NCBI RefSeq assembly: GCF_001517915.1
Contig: NZ_LOQI01000013.1
Span: 1 to 33,653 of the forward strand
DNA length: 33,653 nt
From: Oceanivirga salmonicida
Lineage (GTDB): Bacteria > Fusobacteriota > Fusobacteriia > Fusobacteriales > Leptotrichiaceae
Direction of reading: 5' to 3'
Both the position numbers and the translations under genes were made by a program. Below, one piece after another: positions 15,217 to 22,972 of this stretch (position 1 is the stretch's first letter; the number at the start of each line of letters is the position of its first letter). The notes beneath the pieces were generated by a model that did no database searches, was not told where the DNA came from, and worked only from the letters and a program-made list of their open reading frames with translations.

Positions 15217-16035
15217 CTAGTAAATTACTTCTACTTTTTCAGTAATTAACTTTAAATGCTCTGCCAATATCTTTATTTTTTCATCATTCATTCTTGATAA
15301 TCCTATTTTTTTATTACCATTTTTAGAAAAGCAATCTAGCATTATATGTGTTGTAAAAAATAGAAATTTTCTTTTTTCAATTCTAAATTTATCATATAGG
15401 TTCAAATCAATAAATTGTCCCCATCTAAGTTCAAATAATATATTATCTACTATTTCAGTATATTTATTAAATTTTAATGTTGCTTCCTTTGTATTATATT
15501 CACTTTCTTTTAAAAATTGAAATACTTTTTTATTTTTTATAAATGCTATAATAAATACCAATGCCAAACCAGCAAAAAAGATAATTTCAAAAATTTTTCC
15601 TACTGAAATTCTATCCCATATATGCGTTGAATTTAAACTATATTCATAAATATAATTATCGCTATTAATATATATTTCTTTTAATTTTTTAATACTTGTG
15701 TCACGAAGTTTTAATAACTTACCTTTAAACTCAATTATATTATTTTCATTTGCATTTTTTAAATTCAAAAGTTCATTTTTGTTTTTTGAAGTGATTAAAA
15801 TTATTTCATTATTGTCAGTTAATGTATGAATGAAATAAAAATTTTCATTAACTTTCACAACTTCATCTCCTATTTCAACAATATCAACACTTCTATAAGT
15901 ACCAGTAATTGCATTATTTGGAGTTAATTTCTTATATGATATAAAAATACTTTCTGAAAGTAATAATACAGTTAATAAAATCATCATTATAATATATTTG
16001 ATTTGATTTTTTCTAATCTTTCCTGTTCTTGTCAT
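15217..16035 (-). CDS. Two-TM membrane protein of unknown function, first of three tandem paralogues
   Basis: This 272-residue protein is the promoter-proximal member of the triplet. It has a basic N-terminus, TM1 at about 13-33, an ectodomain with KLTPNNAITGTYRSVDIV and HTLTDNNEI, TM2 at about 148-166 and a cytoplasmic domain with FLKESEYNTKEATLK and ELRWGQFIDL. The strand pattern of the last ~90 residues could suit a PH-like fold, but this is a guess. AGGGGG precedes ATG 16033-16035. All three copies and ogt-tag are tightly packed on one strand with gaps of 33 bp or less. Confidence 0.7.
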   Translation of the reverse strand: MTRTGKIRKNQIKYIIMMILLTVLLLSESIFISYKKLTPNNAITGTYRSVDIVEIGDEVVKVNENFYFIHTLTDNNEIILITSKNKNELLNLKNANENNIIEFKGKLLKLRDTSIKKLKEIYINSDNYIYEYSLNSTHIWDRISVGKIFEIIFFAGLALVFIIAFIKNKKVFQFLKESEYNTKEATLKFNKYTEIVDNILFELRWGQFIDLNLYDKFRIEKRKFLFFTTHIMLDCFSKNGNKKIGLSRMNDEKIKILAEHLKLITEKVEVIY

Positions 16036-16063
16036 AATGCCCCCTATATAATAAATTTAAATT

Positions 16064-16092
16064 TTTTCTTATTGTATCATATATTATTGTTT
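16064..16092 (-). promoter_or_regulatory. Weak predicted promoter of the membrane-triplet/ogt/tag operon
   Basis: On the minus strand TTTAAA lies 17 bp upstream of TACAAT in the 110-bp divergent gap before the triplet. The -35 match is weak; the -10 match is good. It overlaps the yaaA promoter on the other strand. Confidence 0.35.
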
Positions 16093-16115
16093 TTTTAAAT
16101 TATAAATGTTAATAT
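16087..16115 (+). promoter_or_regulatory. Predicted yaaA promoter
   Basis: TTGTTT (16087-16092) and TAATAT (16110-16115) are separated by 17 bp, 30 bp before the yaaA ATG. No peroxide-type operator could be recognised by eye. Confidence 0.45.
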
Positions 16116-16145
16116 TTAGTAGACAAACTTGAAAGGAAAAAATAT

Positions 16146-16823
16146 ATGAAAATAATAATATCTCCAAGTAAAACTAAAGATTTTAGTCCCAAACATAAAT
16201 TTAATGACAATCTTTTCCCAGAAAAAACTTTAGAACTAAAAAAAATATTAGATAAATTATCAAACAAAGAATTATCTAAAATATTAAAATATACAGATAT
16301 AGATAAGCTTGATTATTCAAAGAAAAATATGAATGCAGCCATATACACATATAACGGGCTAGTTTTCAAAAACATAGACATAGCCACCTTAGATGCGAAC
16401 TTATCCAATCTTTACATACTGTCAGCCTATTACGGGCTTCTAAGAGCATATGATGGTATAAGTAACTACCGTTTAGATATGAACAATAACATAGTTAAGG
16501 GAAGTTATAAGAATATGTATGATTTTTGGTCTAATATATATGACTATTTCATAAATGAAGATTTTGTTATAAACCTTGCTTCAAAAGAATATGCTAAAAT
16601 GATAAATCCCATAAATGTTATTAATATAGAATTTTGGACTTTAAAAAACGGAAAATTTAAACAATTATCAACTGCCTCAAAAATATTAAGAGGTAAATTT
16701 GCTAGATATATTTTAGAAAATAATATTACAAAATTAGATGATATAAAAAAAATCAATATTGATAACTACAAGTTTAGTCAATCTGATTCTGATAATAATA
16801 ATTTTATATTTAAAGGAGAATAA
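16146..16823 (+). CDS. yaaA: YaaA family peroxide-stress protein
   Basis: This 225-residue cytoplasmic protein is of the DUF328/UPF0246 family. The start MKIIISPSKTKDF is the family signature. The central LSAYYGLLRAYDGISNYRLDM segment with NYR and the INLASKEYAKMI segment also match. E. coli YaaA lowers free iron and DNA damage during peroxide stress. This copy is slightly shorter than the ~250 usual residues. It is followed by two small membrane-protein genes; the first has its SD within the end of yaaA. Placement opposite a DNA-repair operon is suggestive only. Confidence 0.9.
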   Translation: MKIIISPSKTKDFSPKHKFNDNLFPEKTLELKKILDKLSNKELSKILKYTDIDKLDYSKKNMNAAIYTYNGLVFKNIDIATLDANLSNLYILSAYYGLLRAYDGISNYRLDMNNNIVKGSYKNMYDFWSNIYDYFINEDFVINLASKEYAKMINPINVINIEFWTLKNGKFKQLSTASKILRGKFARYILENNITKLDDIKKINIDNYKFSQSDSDNNNFIFKGE

Positions 16824-16826
16824 GAA

Positions 16827-17099
16827 ATGAGTAAAAAAATAATATTTTTAATACTTTTAGAAATAGCCTCCATTCCTTTACTTATATATCCAGGAGTTTT
16901 AATTATTTCAATTTCAGCATTAGATAGCTCAATAGACACAGATATATTATTAAAAATTTTTTATATTGCTTGTTTAGTGTACCCTATATCTTTATTTATA
17001 GGTTGGAGGGCTTATAGACGTAATAATTATTACTTAACATTGATACCGTATTTTAATCTGATATTTTGTGGTATTTTATTTTTTGTACTATTTCAATAA
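16827..17099 (+). CDS. Small three-TM membrane protein, unknown function (copy 1)
   Basis: This 90-residue, strongly hydrophobic protein has likely TM segments at about 4-28, 40-60 and 66-88 and a basic loop GWRAYRRNN between the last two. The SD AAAGGAG lies over the end of yaaA, three bases before which yaaA stops, so the two are coupled. The C-terminal part (YPISLFIGWRAY, then LIPYFN) is repeated with changes in the next gene (YPISVFIAWLNF, SLPYYN), so these are tandem paralogues. No family recognised. Confidence 0.65.
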   Translation: MSKKIIFLILLEIASIPLLIYPGVLIISISALDSSIDTDILLKIFYIACLVYPISLFIGWRAYRRNNYYLTLIPYFNLIFCGILFFVLFQ

Positions 17100-17117
17100 A
17101 AAAAGAAAGGAATAAAC

Positions 17118-17405
17118 ATGAAACTAGATAAAACAGAAGCATTAACTTTAAATATAATTTCTACTATATTATTAGTAATATATTTTTCATTATATATATT
17201 ACTTAGATTAGTTGTCTCTGGATTTTACGATGAAAATACTCCTATTATAACAAAAATTTTAACGACAGGTCTATTTTTTTCAATTATATGTTACCCTATA
17301 TCTGTATTTATTGCATGGTTAAACTTTTTTATTAAAAATTATTCTTTTGCATCACTACCATACTATAATATGTTTATTATATTTATACTATTACTAGTAT
17401 TATAA
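17118..17405 (+). CDS. Small three-TM membrane protein, unknown function (copy 2)
   Basis: This 95-residue membrane protein has hydrophobic segments at about 11-34, 48-68 and 74-94. It is a paralogue of the preceding gene in the last two segments. AGAAAGGA lies before ATG 17118, 18 bp after copy 1 stops. No clear terminator was found between this gene and the outer-membrane protein gene, which has its own promoter. Function is unknown. Confidence 0.65.
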   Translation: MKLDKTEALTLNIISTILLVIYFSLYILLRLVVSGFYDENTPIITKILTTGLFFSIICYPISVFIAWLNFFIKNYSFASLPYYNMFIIFILLLVL

Positions 17406-17461
17406 AAATCAATGCCTAAAAAAGACATAATCATTTTTTAAAAATATATAATTAAATCATA

Positions 17462-17490
17462 TTGTATTCTCTTAATATTTAAGTTATTAT
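17462..17490 (+). promoter_or_regulatory. Predicted promoter of the coiled-coil outer-membrane protein
   Basis: TTGTAT (17462-17467) and TATTAT (17485-17490) are separated by 17 bp, 46 bp before the start codon. Confidence 0.5.
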
Positions 17491-17536
17491 AACATTACAA
17501 AATGTAAATTTATCAAAAATATTAGGAGGGAAAAAA

Positions 17537-18439
17537 ATGAAAAAAACATTATTAATTACAAGTTTTATAATTACAACTATGTCATTTGCTGGGTTTAACG
17601 TTAGATTAGGTGCCGAATATAATAATTCTAAATTAAACAATAATAAATCTCACGTTGTATTAGGTGGTGCTGAAATTGAATATTCAAAGTCAGTATTAGA
17701 AAAAGGTAAAGTTTCATTCGAAATAGCTGGTGGAGCAGATATTAAAGTTGGCTATGGTAAAGCAAGTCATTTAGATGATATTTTAACTGATAATACTGCC
17801 AATAAACTTTTAGCTTATAAAAATGCTACTGAAAAAGTAAGAACTACTGAAAAAAAATTACAAGAAGGTAGACAAGAATTAGAAGCAAATCCAAATAGTG
17901 ATAATTTAAAAAGAAAAGTAGAAGAAGCAAAAAAATTCTTAGAAGATAGCAAAAAAGAAGAAAAAATAGCAAAAAAAGCATTCGAGGATGCTCACAAAGA
18001 TGATACTAACTTAAAAGACAAAAAACTTCAAAAGAAAGCATCGGAAAATGTAATTAAATTCAATACTGTGCCATATATTTCACCACAAATAAAATATAGT
18101 ATAAATCAAAATACAGATTTAAGATTTGGTCTTAAAGTAGGTGTTGGTTATGAAGGAACTTATTATTTAGGTAGAAAAGCAGATAATACAGTAGAAGCCT
18201 TTAATATAAAAGAAACAAATAATAATGGCAAACGTACTTATACAAAACAAAAAGGTATAACTAAAATTGGAAAATCATTAGAATCGTCAATTGTTGTACC
18301 TGCCAGTGCTGTAATTGGATTTGATTACAAACATATAACTACTAATTTAGAAGCCGGTGCAAAATATTTATATAACATAAATAGAAAAGAGCATCAAGTT
18401 GCTCCATTAGTATCACTTAATATAGGTTATTCATTTTAA
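17537..18439 (+). CDS. Outer-membrane beta-barrel protein with a coiled-coil insert
   Basis: This 300-residue protein has a signal peptide of about 18 residues (cleavage after SFA). Residues 19-75 and 170-300 have alternating beta-strand texture (FNVRLGAEYNN, YISPQIKYSI, LRFGLKVGVGYEGTYY) and the chain ends NIGYSF with a terminal aromatic, the usual signal for BAM-dependent insertion. Between them, about residues 95-170 are almost all charged helix (EKVRTTEKKLQEGRQELE and similar) without prolines apart from one turn, predicting a helical hairpin that would extend from a loop. AGGAGG precedes the ATG. No known family recognised. It could be an adhesin or a structural barrel. Confidence 0.7.
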   Translation: MKKTLLITSFIITTMSFAGFNVRLGAEYNNSKLNNNKSHVVLGGAEIEYSKSVLEKGKVSFEIAGGADIKVGYGKASHLDDILTDNTANKLLAYKNATEKVRTTEKKLQEGRQELEANPNSDNLKRKVEEAKKFLEDSKKEEKIAKKAFEDAHKDDTNLKDKKLQKKASENVIKFNTVPYISPQIKYSINQNTDLRFGLKVGVGYEGTYYLGRKADNTVEAFNIKETNNNGKRTYTKQKGITKIGKSLESSIVVPASAVIGFDYKHITTNLEAGAKYLYNINRKEHQVAPLVSLNIGYSF

Positions 18440-18446
18440 TTAATAC

Positions 18447-18484
18447 AAAACACGCCTTCCGTTCAAAAAGGCGTGTTTTTTTTT
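18447..18484. terminator. Strong rho-independent terminator between convergent genes
   Basis: CACGCCTT (18451-18458) pairs with AAGGCGTG (18468-18475), extended by AAAA/TTTT to 12 bp, with a 9-nt loop and a run of T after it. It is among the most GC-rich sites in the window. It serves the plus-strand gene and probably the minus-strand operon that ends at 18503. Confidence 0.93.
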
Positions 18485-18502
18485 ACTAAATTAACAAAAA
18501 TT

Positions 18503-19003
18503 TTATCTATATAATTCTTGTTGTATTTTATTAAAAATATAATCATACATTTTTTTATCATATGTAGGTTTTAATCTAGCAGCCGTTGTTTTTTCTGGCT
18601 TATAAATAGTTCCACCTAAAACATCAAGAATACCTAGTGATTCTGTTGTTCTTACTTGATCCGATATAAGCAATCTTAATTCAACTTTATTATCAGAAAT
18701 TTTATTAAACACCGCTGAATAAACATATGTTTTATATGAATCAGAACCAAATATAACTTTTTCTGCATCATCAGACTTTCTTTCTTCTGTTGCACCTGTT
18801 ATAATCCCATCAGTTTTATTCAAACTAGAAATAACAACTCCTGAATCTAAGAATACAGTTTTAGTTGCATTAAAAACTTTCTCATAACTTGAATTATAAG
18901 TTATTGTTGTAATTGCCCTTATTTCCTCTTTAGTAAGTTTAGGTACTGTAGCACAAGCCATCACCATAAACATCATTAAAAACATTGATAAAAATTTTTT
19001 CAT
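18503..19003 (-). CDS. Lipoprotein of unknown function
   Basis: This 166-residue protein has a Met-rich lipoprotein signal and lipobox VMAC (Cys17). The mature part has a small alpha/beta texture (NSSYEKVFNATKTVFLDSG, then GIITGATEE, then YSAVFNKISDNKVELRLLISDQ), like the small secreted lipoproteins in which a helix packs on a sheet. No family is assigned. It is the last gene of the six-gene minus-strand run, 29 bp behind pcp, with its own SD (AAGGAAA). A link to 5-oxoproline handling is possible by position only. Confidence 0.7.
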   Translation of the reverse strand: MKKFLSMFLMMFMVMACATVPKLTKEEIRAITTITYNSSYEKVFNATKTVFLDSGVVISSLNKTDGIITGATEERKSDDAEKVIFGSDSYKTYVYSAVFNKISDNKVELRLLISDQVRTTESLGILDVLGGTIYKPEKTTAARLKPTYDKKMYDYIFNKIQQELYR

Positions 19004-19032
19004 AATCGTATTTTCCTTTCATTTTATTTATA

Positions 19033-19668
19033 TTAACAAATTTTTCCACCATTTACACTTATTTCTTCATCTGCTATTACTTCTATACTTGCTATTATGG
19101 CTTTTAATATAGTTTCTTGGCTCATTGAAGGTATGTTTCTAGTATTTATTGCTTGTTCTGGTAAACAAGGTATGTGTATAAATCCATTTTTCTTATCTTT
19201 AAATTTAGTTTTTAAAATATGGCTAACCCCATATAAAACATGATTACATACGAAAGTTCCTGCACTCATTGACATTGAAGCAGGTATTCCTTTACTTTTA
19301 ATATTTTCAATCATTTTCTTTACTGGTAATTCTACTATATAGGCATCAGGACCATCAACAAATATTTTACTATCTATAAACTGTTGTCCTAAATTATCAG
19401 GTATACGATAATCATCTAAATTTATTCCAACTTTCTCAACAGTTATATCATATCTCCCTGTTGCTTGTCCTATTGATAATACTATATCAGGATTATGCTC
19501 TATAATTGCTTTTTCAATTTTTTCTAATGATTTAAATCCTGCTGTTGGTATTTCTAGTGTTACTATATCATGTTCTCTAATTTTTTTAGGTAATAATTTT
19601 ATAGTTTCTAATGCTGGATTAATTTTATCTTGACCAAAAGGGTCAAAACCTGTAACTAATATTTTCAT
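19033..19668 (-). CDS. pcp: Pyroglutamyl-peptidase I
   Basis: This 211-residue cytoplasmic cysteine peptidase removes N-terminal pyroglutamate (5-oxoproline) from peptides. The catalytic triad is visible in order: Glu78 in the ITVEKVGIN segment, Cys141 in SAGTFVCNHVLYG and His165 in FIHIPCLPEQ; the MKILVTGFDPFG start is also diagnostic. ATG 19666-19668 is used because AAGGAG lies just upstream, while the longer frame would need a TTG. It sits 14 bp behind DUF979. The product, 5-oxoproline, is also the expected product of the gamma-glutamylcyclotransferase-like gene at the head of this group. Confidence 0.96.
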   Translation of the reverse strand: MKILVTGFDPFGQDKINPALETIKLLPKKIREHDIVTLEIPTAGFKSLEKIEKAIIEHNPDIVLSIGQATGRYDITVEKVGINLDDYRIPDNLGQQFIDSKIFVDGPDAYIVELPVKKMIENIKSKGIPASMSMSAGTFVCNHVLYGVSHILKTKFKDKKNGFIHIPCLPEQAINTRNIPSMSQETILKAIIASIEVIADEEISVNGGKIC

Positions 19669-19682
19669 AAATTCTCCTTTTC

Positions 19683-20612
19683 TCAAAATGCTAATAAATA
19701 CATTAATATTATATGTGTAATTAATAAAGGTATTGCTAAAAATGTTTGCACTTTTATTACCTTATTGGTATCTTTAATTTCTAGTACAGCCGCTGAAACT
19801 ATATTAAAGTTCGCAGCCATAGGTGTCATAAGAGTACCGCAGAATCCTGCTGTCATTCCTAATGCTCCCACTACTGGTATACTTGCTCCATGTGCTAATA
19901 AGAATGGTGCAGCAACTCCTGTTGTTATTACTGAAAATGCAGCAAATCCATTACCCATAATCATTGTAAATACTGCCATTGATAGGCAATATATCATTAC
20001 AGCAATAAATAAGTTATTTTCTGGTATTATATTAGTAAATAGCTTAGATATTAATTCTCCTATACCTGCTATAGTAAATACCTTACCTAATCCTGTTAAT
20101 AATTGTGGTAATAAACTAGAAGGTCCTACTTGCATTACAATTTTATTAGTATCTTCCATAACTTCATTTGGTTTAGGGTTAAATAGTATAACCGCTAAAA
20201 TTATAGCAATTATAGATGAAATTCCTAATGCTACTGCTGGTGGAGCACTAACACCACCTATTTTAAGTTGTAAAATCAAAAATGATAATAGTCCTATTGC
20301 TAATGCTGGTATAAATATCTTATTTTTATGTTTTTCTGCCATTGCTTTTTTTAATTCAAAAGGCATTTCAGCAAAAGCTCCCATTTTTACATTTTTAGTA
20401 AGAGTTATAAGGGCTAACATAACTATTAATCCTCCTGTAAATGCAGGTGGTATATGTGCACCTAATATGAATAAAAGTCCTACTACAAGCCAGAACATAA
20501 AAGTTCCTATTCTTTTTTCTTTATTTTGTAATCCCCTTATAGATGCAGAAACTGCAACTAAACCACAAAGAGAATATATTATTTCTGTTATATAGAAAAA
20601 TAACTCTTTCAT
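19683..20612 (-). CDS. DUF979 membrane protein, putative 5-oxoproline transporter subunit
   Basis: This 309-residue polytopic membrane protein has about ten hydrophobic segments. Family-like segments are FWLVVGLLFILGAHIPP near residue 40, VMQVGPSSLLPQLLTGLGKVFTIAGIG cut by loops near 165, and the conserved TAGFCGTLMTPMAANFN near 265. DUF979 proteins almost always pair with DUF969 and often with pcp; current annotation names the pair as 5-oxoproline transporter subunits. Here all three are present. The ATG follows the DUF969 stop by one base (TAATATG), so translation is coupled. Direction of transport is not known from sequence. Confidence 0.88.
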   Translation of the reverse strand: MKELFFYITEIIYSLCGLVAVSASIRGLQNKEKRIGTFMFWLVVGLLFILGAHIPPAFTGGLIVMLALITLTKNVKMGAFAEMPFELKKAMAEKHKNKIFIPALAIGLLSFLILQLKIGGVSAPPAVALGISSIIAIILAVILFNPKPNEVMEDTNKIVMQVGPSSLLPQLLTGLGKVFTIAGIGELISKLFTNIIPENNLFIAVMIYCLSMAVFTMIMGNGFAAFSVITTGVAAPFLLAHGASIPVVGALGMTAGFCGTLMTPMAANFNIVSAAVLEIKDTNKVIKVQTFLAIPLLITHIILMYLLAF

Positions 20613-20613
20613 A

Positions 20614-21285
20614 TTATTTCACCCTACCTTTTAAATTTTTGTCATATAAATAAGTTTGTACTAATGCATATATAACTGTTATAACTGCAACTGGAATGCT
20701 CCAAACTGCAATATCTGTTATTGTTGTTGTATACCCTGATGCTTCCAATGTTTGTTGTATTAATAATACTCCACTTGCTCCAACAAATACATTTTGCCCA
20801 AAGAAATTTGCATAATTTTCAACTGCTGCAGCTAATGCTTTTAATTCTTCATCTTCATTTTCTTTTAATGTTTCATTTTTTTCTTTTTCAGCTGCGGCTA
20901 ATGCCATAGGGTATATTAAGGGTCTAATAAATTGAACATGACCACCTATACGAAGCGATAATGCTGCTGCAATAGTTCTTAATATTGTGTATATACCTAA
21001 AACTTTTCCTGCTGTACCTTGTTTTATATTCATTATTAGTTTAGCACTTCTTTCTTTTAATCCGTGTCTTTCTAATATTGCTATAACTGGAAAAGTTAAT
21101 AAGAAAATACTCATTAAACGAGTTTTAACAAATGAATCTCCCAATATTTCTAAAATTTGTATAATACTCATTTCTGCTAATAATCCAGTTACCAGTGCAG
21201 ATAATACTATTACTGCTAATACGTCTAATCTAAAATAGAATCCTAAAACTATTATTACTATTCCTAGTAATTTAATTATTTCCAT
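20614..21285 (-). CDS. DUF969 membrane protein, putative 5-oxoproline transporter subunit
   Basis: This 223-residue membrane protein has about six hydrophobic segments, a conserved LRIGGHVQFIRPLIYPMALAAAE region in the middle, a charged acidic loop (NEDEELKALAAAVENYANFFGQNVFVGA) and a final TM pair. This is the DUF969 layout, the obligate partner of DUF979. Its ATG directly follows the stop of the cyclotransferase-like gene (TAAATG), and the SD GGGGGA lies inside that gene's end. Tight coupling of all four genes supports a shared task in 5-oxoproline metabolism. Confidence 0.88.
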   Translation of the reverse strand: MEIIKLLGIVIIVLGFYFRLDVLAVIVLSALVTGLLAEMSIIQILEILGDSFVKTRLMSIFLLTFPVIAILERHGLKERSAKLIMNIKQGTAGKVLGIYTILRTIAAALSLRIGGHVQFIRPLIYPMALAAAEKEKNETLKENEDEELKALAAAVENYANFFGQNVFVGASGVLLIQQTLEASGYTTTITDIAVWSIPVAVITVIYALVQTYLYDKNLKGRVK

Positions 21286-21705
21286 TTATATTCCCCCTAA
21301 ATTTTTTATTAATATATTTTCATCAAATTTATTTTCTTCATATGTTTTAAGTATGGGTAAAAAATATTTATCTTCTGGTATTTCTTCTTTAGTCCATTTA
21401 TTAGCCATTATATATACTAACGCTTTTCCTATTGAACAATCTATTTCTTTTTTCAAATAACTTAAAGGAACATCTTCATATTCATCTAAATTTTTTTCAT
21501 CATTTTCACTTATTTCCCATATAACTACGGGAACATAATTTTTTTTGTCCGATTTTATTAAATCCAAATAAACACCTTCTCTTGTTCTTTTAAAAATAAG
21601 TTCATAACCATAAAGTTTTTCAGTTTTTATAAATTTAGATTCAGGGCATCTTATATTCATTTGCTCTATTACCATATTACTACCATATGCCAAATAATAT
21701 CTCAT
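21286..21705 (-). CDS. Gamma-glutamylcyclotransferase-like (AIG2/GGCT fold) protein
   Basis: This 139-residue cytoplasmic protein opens with YYLAYGSNM, the substrate-binding loop of the gamma-glutamylcyclotransferase fold, and carries LDEYEDVPLSYLKKEI, where the family has its catalytic Glu in an E-G/D-V-P motif. Enzymes of this fold release 5-oxoproline from gamma-glutamyl amino acids or peptides. The length is normal. The stop codon abuts the DUF969 start. A 5-oxoproline role is strongly suggested by the neighbours (transporter pair and pyroglutamyl peptidase), but the exact substrate is unknown. Confidence 0.82.
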   Translation of the reverse strand: MRYYLAYGSNMVIEQMNIRCPESKFIKTEKLYGYELIFKRTREGVYLDLIKSDKKNYVPVVIWEISENDEKNLDEYEDVPLSYLKKEIDCSIGKALVYIMANKWTKEEIPEDKYFLPILKTYEENKFDENILIKNLGGI

Positions 21706-21733
21706 AAACTATTCTTTCTCCTTTAAAATAATT

Positions 21734-22756
21734 TTACATTTTCTTTATTATTTCTATAAACTTATCAACTTCTTCTTCCTTAGTTCCCCATGAAGTTACA
21801 AATCTAACAATTTTTTCATCTCTATTTGGACAAAAATCAACTGTGAAAAGAACTTTTTTAGATAATTTTTTTATTTTTTCATCATTTAAGTATACAAAAA
21901 TTTGATTAGTATATGTATCAGAAACTAACTCTATTCCTTTTTCTACAAGTGCTTTTTTCATTTTCATAGCCATTTTATTAGAATGTTCCCCTATTTTTAA
22001 ATATAGATTATTTTTAAATAACTCTATGAATTGTATTCCTAATAATCTACCCTTTGCTAAAAGTCCACCCCTTTGTTTAGTATAAAACTTAAAGTTTTCT
22101 TTAATTTTATCATTAATTAAAATTACTGCTTCTCCGAAAAGTAAGCCACTTTTTGTTCCACCAAAATACATAGCATCACAATATTTTGCATAATCTTTAA
22201 GTTCTAAATCAGATTTTTCACATGCTATAGCAGAAGAAATTCTTGCTCCATCTAAAAATAGATATAAGTCATTTTCTCTACATACTTTACTAAGTTTTTC
22301 CAACTCTTTTTTAGTATAAATTCCACCAAGTTCTGTTGTGTTTGAAATAAAGACCAGTTTAGGTTTTACCATATGAAAACTTTCATGTTTTTTTAATTCA
22401 GTCTTTATATCTTCCACAGTTACCTTAAAATCTTTTCCTGGAACTTCTATAATTTTATGACCTGTTGCTTCAATTGCTCCTGTTTCATGTACTGATATAT
22501 GACCTGTATTACAAGCAATAACAGCTTCATAAGGTTTTAAAATATGAGAAATTGTAATTAAATTAGTTTGTGTTCCACCAACTAAAAAATGAATATCTGC
22601 ATTTTTACAATTCAATTTTTCTCTAATTATCTTTTTTGCCTTTATACAATATTTATCTTCACCGTAACCTAATGTATATTCATAATTTGTTTTAACTAGT
22701 GCATCTAAAACTTTTGGATGAGCTCCATCTCCATAATCATTTAAAAAGAACAACAT
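21734..22756 (-). CDS. ltaE: Low-specificity threonine aldolase (beta-eliminating lyase family)
   Basis: This 340-residue PLP enzyme cleaves threonine or allo-threonine to glycine and acetaldehyde. The start FLNDYGDGAHPKVLDAL is the family's substrate loop, GGTQTNL near residue 60 and HISVHETGAIEATG near 87 line the PLP site, FLDGARISSA near 168 holds the PLP Asp, and Lys202 in the GGTKSGLL motif should form the Schiff base. The length is right. AAGGAGGG precedes the ATG. It is the first gene of the run that continues with the 5-oxoproline genes, 28 bp apart. A supply of glycine for peptide or glutathione metabolism is a possible link. Confidence 0.92.
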   Translation of the reverse strand: MLFFLNDYGDGAHPKVLDALVKTNYEYTLGYGEDKYCIKAKKIIREKLNCKNADIHFLVGGTQTNLITISHILKPYEAVIACNTGHISVHETGAIEATGHKIIEVPGKDFKVTVEDIKTELKKHESFHMVKPKLVFISNTTELGGIYTKKELEKLSKVCRENDLYLFLDGARISSAIACEKSDLELKDYAKYCDAMYFGGTKSGLLFGEAVILINDKIKENFKFYTKQRGGLLAKGRLLGIQFIELFKNNLYLKIGEHSNKMAMKMKKALVEKGIELVSDTYTNQIFVYLNDEKIKKLSKKVLFTVDFCPNRDEKIVRFVTSWGTKEEEVDKFIEIIKKM

Positions 22757-22782
22757 TTTTATCCCTCCTTATCTCCTAATAT

Positions 22783-22810
22783 ATATTACCATTTTTTTCT
22801 ATTTTTACAA
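22783..22810 (-). promoter_or_regulatory. Predicted promoter of the ltaE/5-oxoproline operon
   Basis: On the minus strand TTGTAA (22805-22810) and TAATAT (22783-22788) are separated by 16 bp. One copy of a 15-bp direct repeat (22825-22839) ends up 14 bp upstream of the -35 box. Confidence 0.5.
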
Positions 22811-22824
22811 ATTTTTTTTATCCA

Positions 22825-22906
22825 AAAAATAACTGATTTTTTTTTCATTAATTTATTCTTTTAAATTCAATACTATTGTAATTTTTAACTGAAAAATAAC
22901 TGATTT
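22825..22906. repeat. 15-bp direct repeat in the ltaE/outer-membrane protein divergent gap
   Basis: AAAAATAACTGATTT occurs at 22825-22839 and again, identically, at 22892-22906. Each copy lies just upstream of one of the two divergent promoters. It may be a pair of regulator sites; a shared AACTG core also occurs at 22887-22891. Confidence 0.4.
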
Positions 22907-22913
22907 AGACTTA

Positions 22914-22942
22914 TTGATTTCATTATAAATTATATATATAAT
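22914..22942 (+). promoter_or_regulatory. Predicted promoter of the His-rich outer-membrane protein
   Basis: TTGATT (22914-22919) and a perfect TATAAT (22937-22942) are separated by 17 bp, 31 bp before the ATG. The second copy of the 15-bp repeat ends seven bases upstream. Confidence 0.65.
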
Positions 22943-22972
22943 CTACTAAAACGACAAAAATAAAGGAGAAAC

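Noticed and set aside
17406-17461. Possible terminator after the small membrane genes
   Set aside because: The arms AATCAATG and CATAATCATT do not pair continuously; no stable stem.
19765-20595. 276-codon plus-strand frame opposite DUF979
   Set aside because: It is the shadow of a membrane-protein gene with convincing motifs on the other strand; composition is artificial, with no SD.
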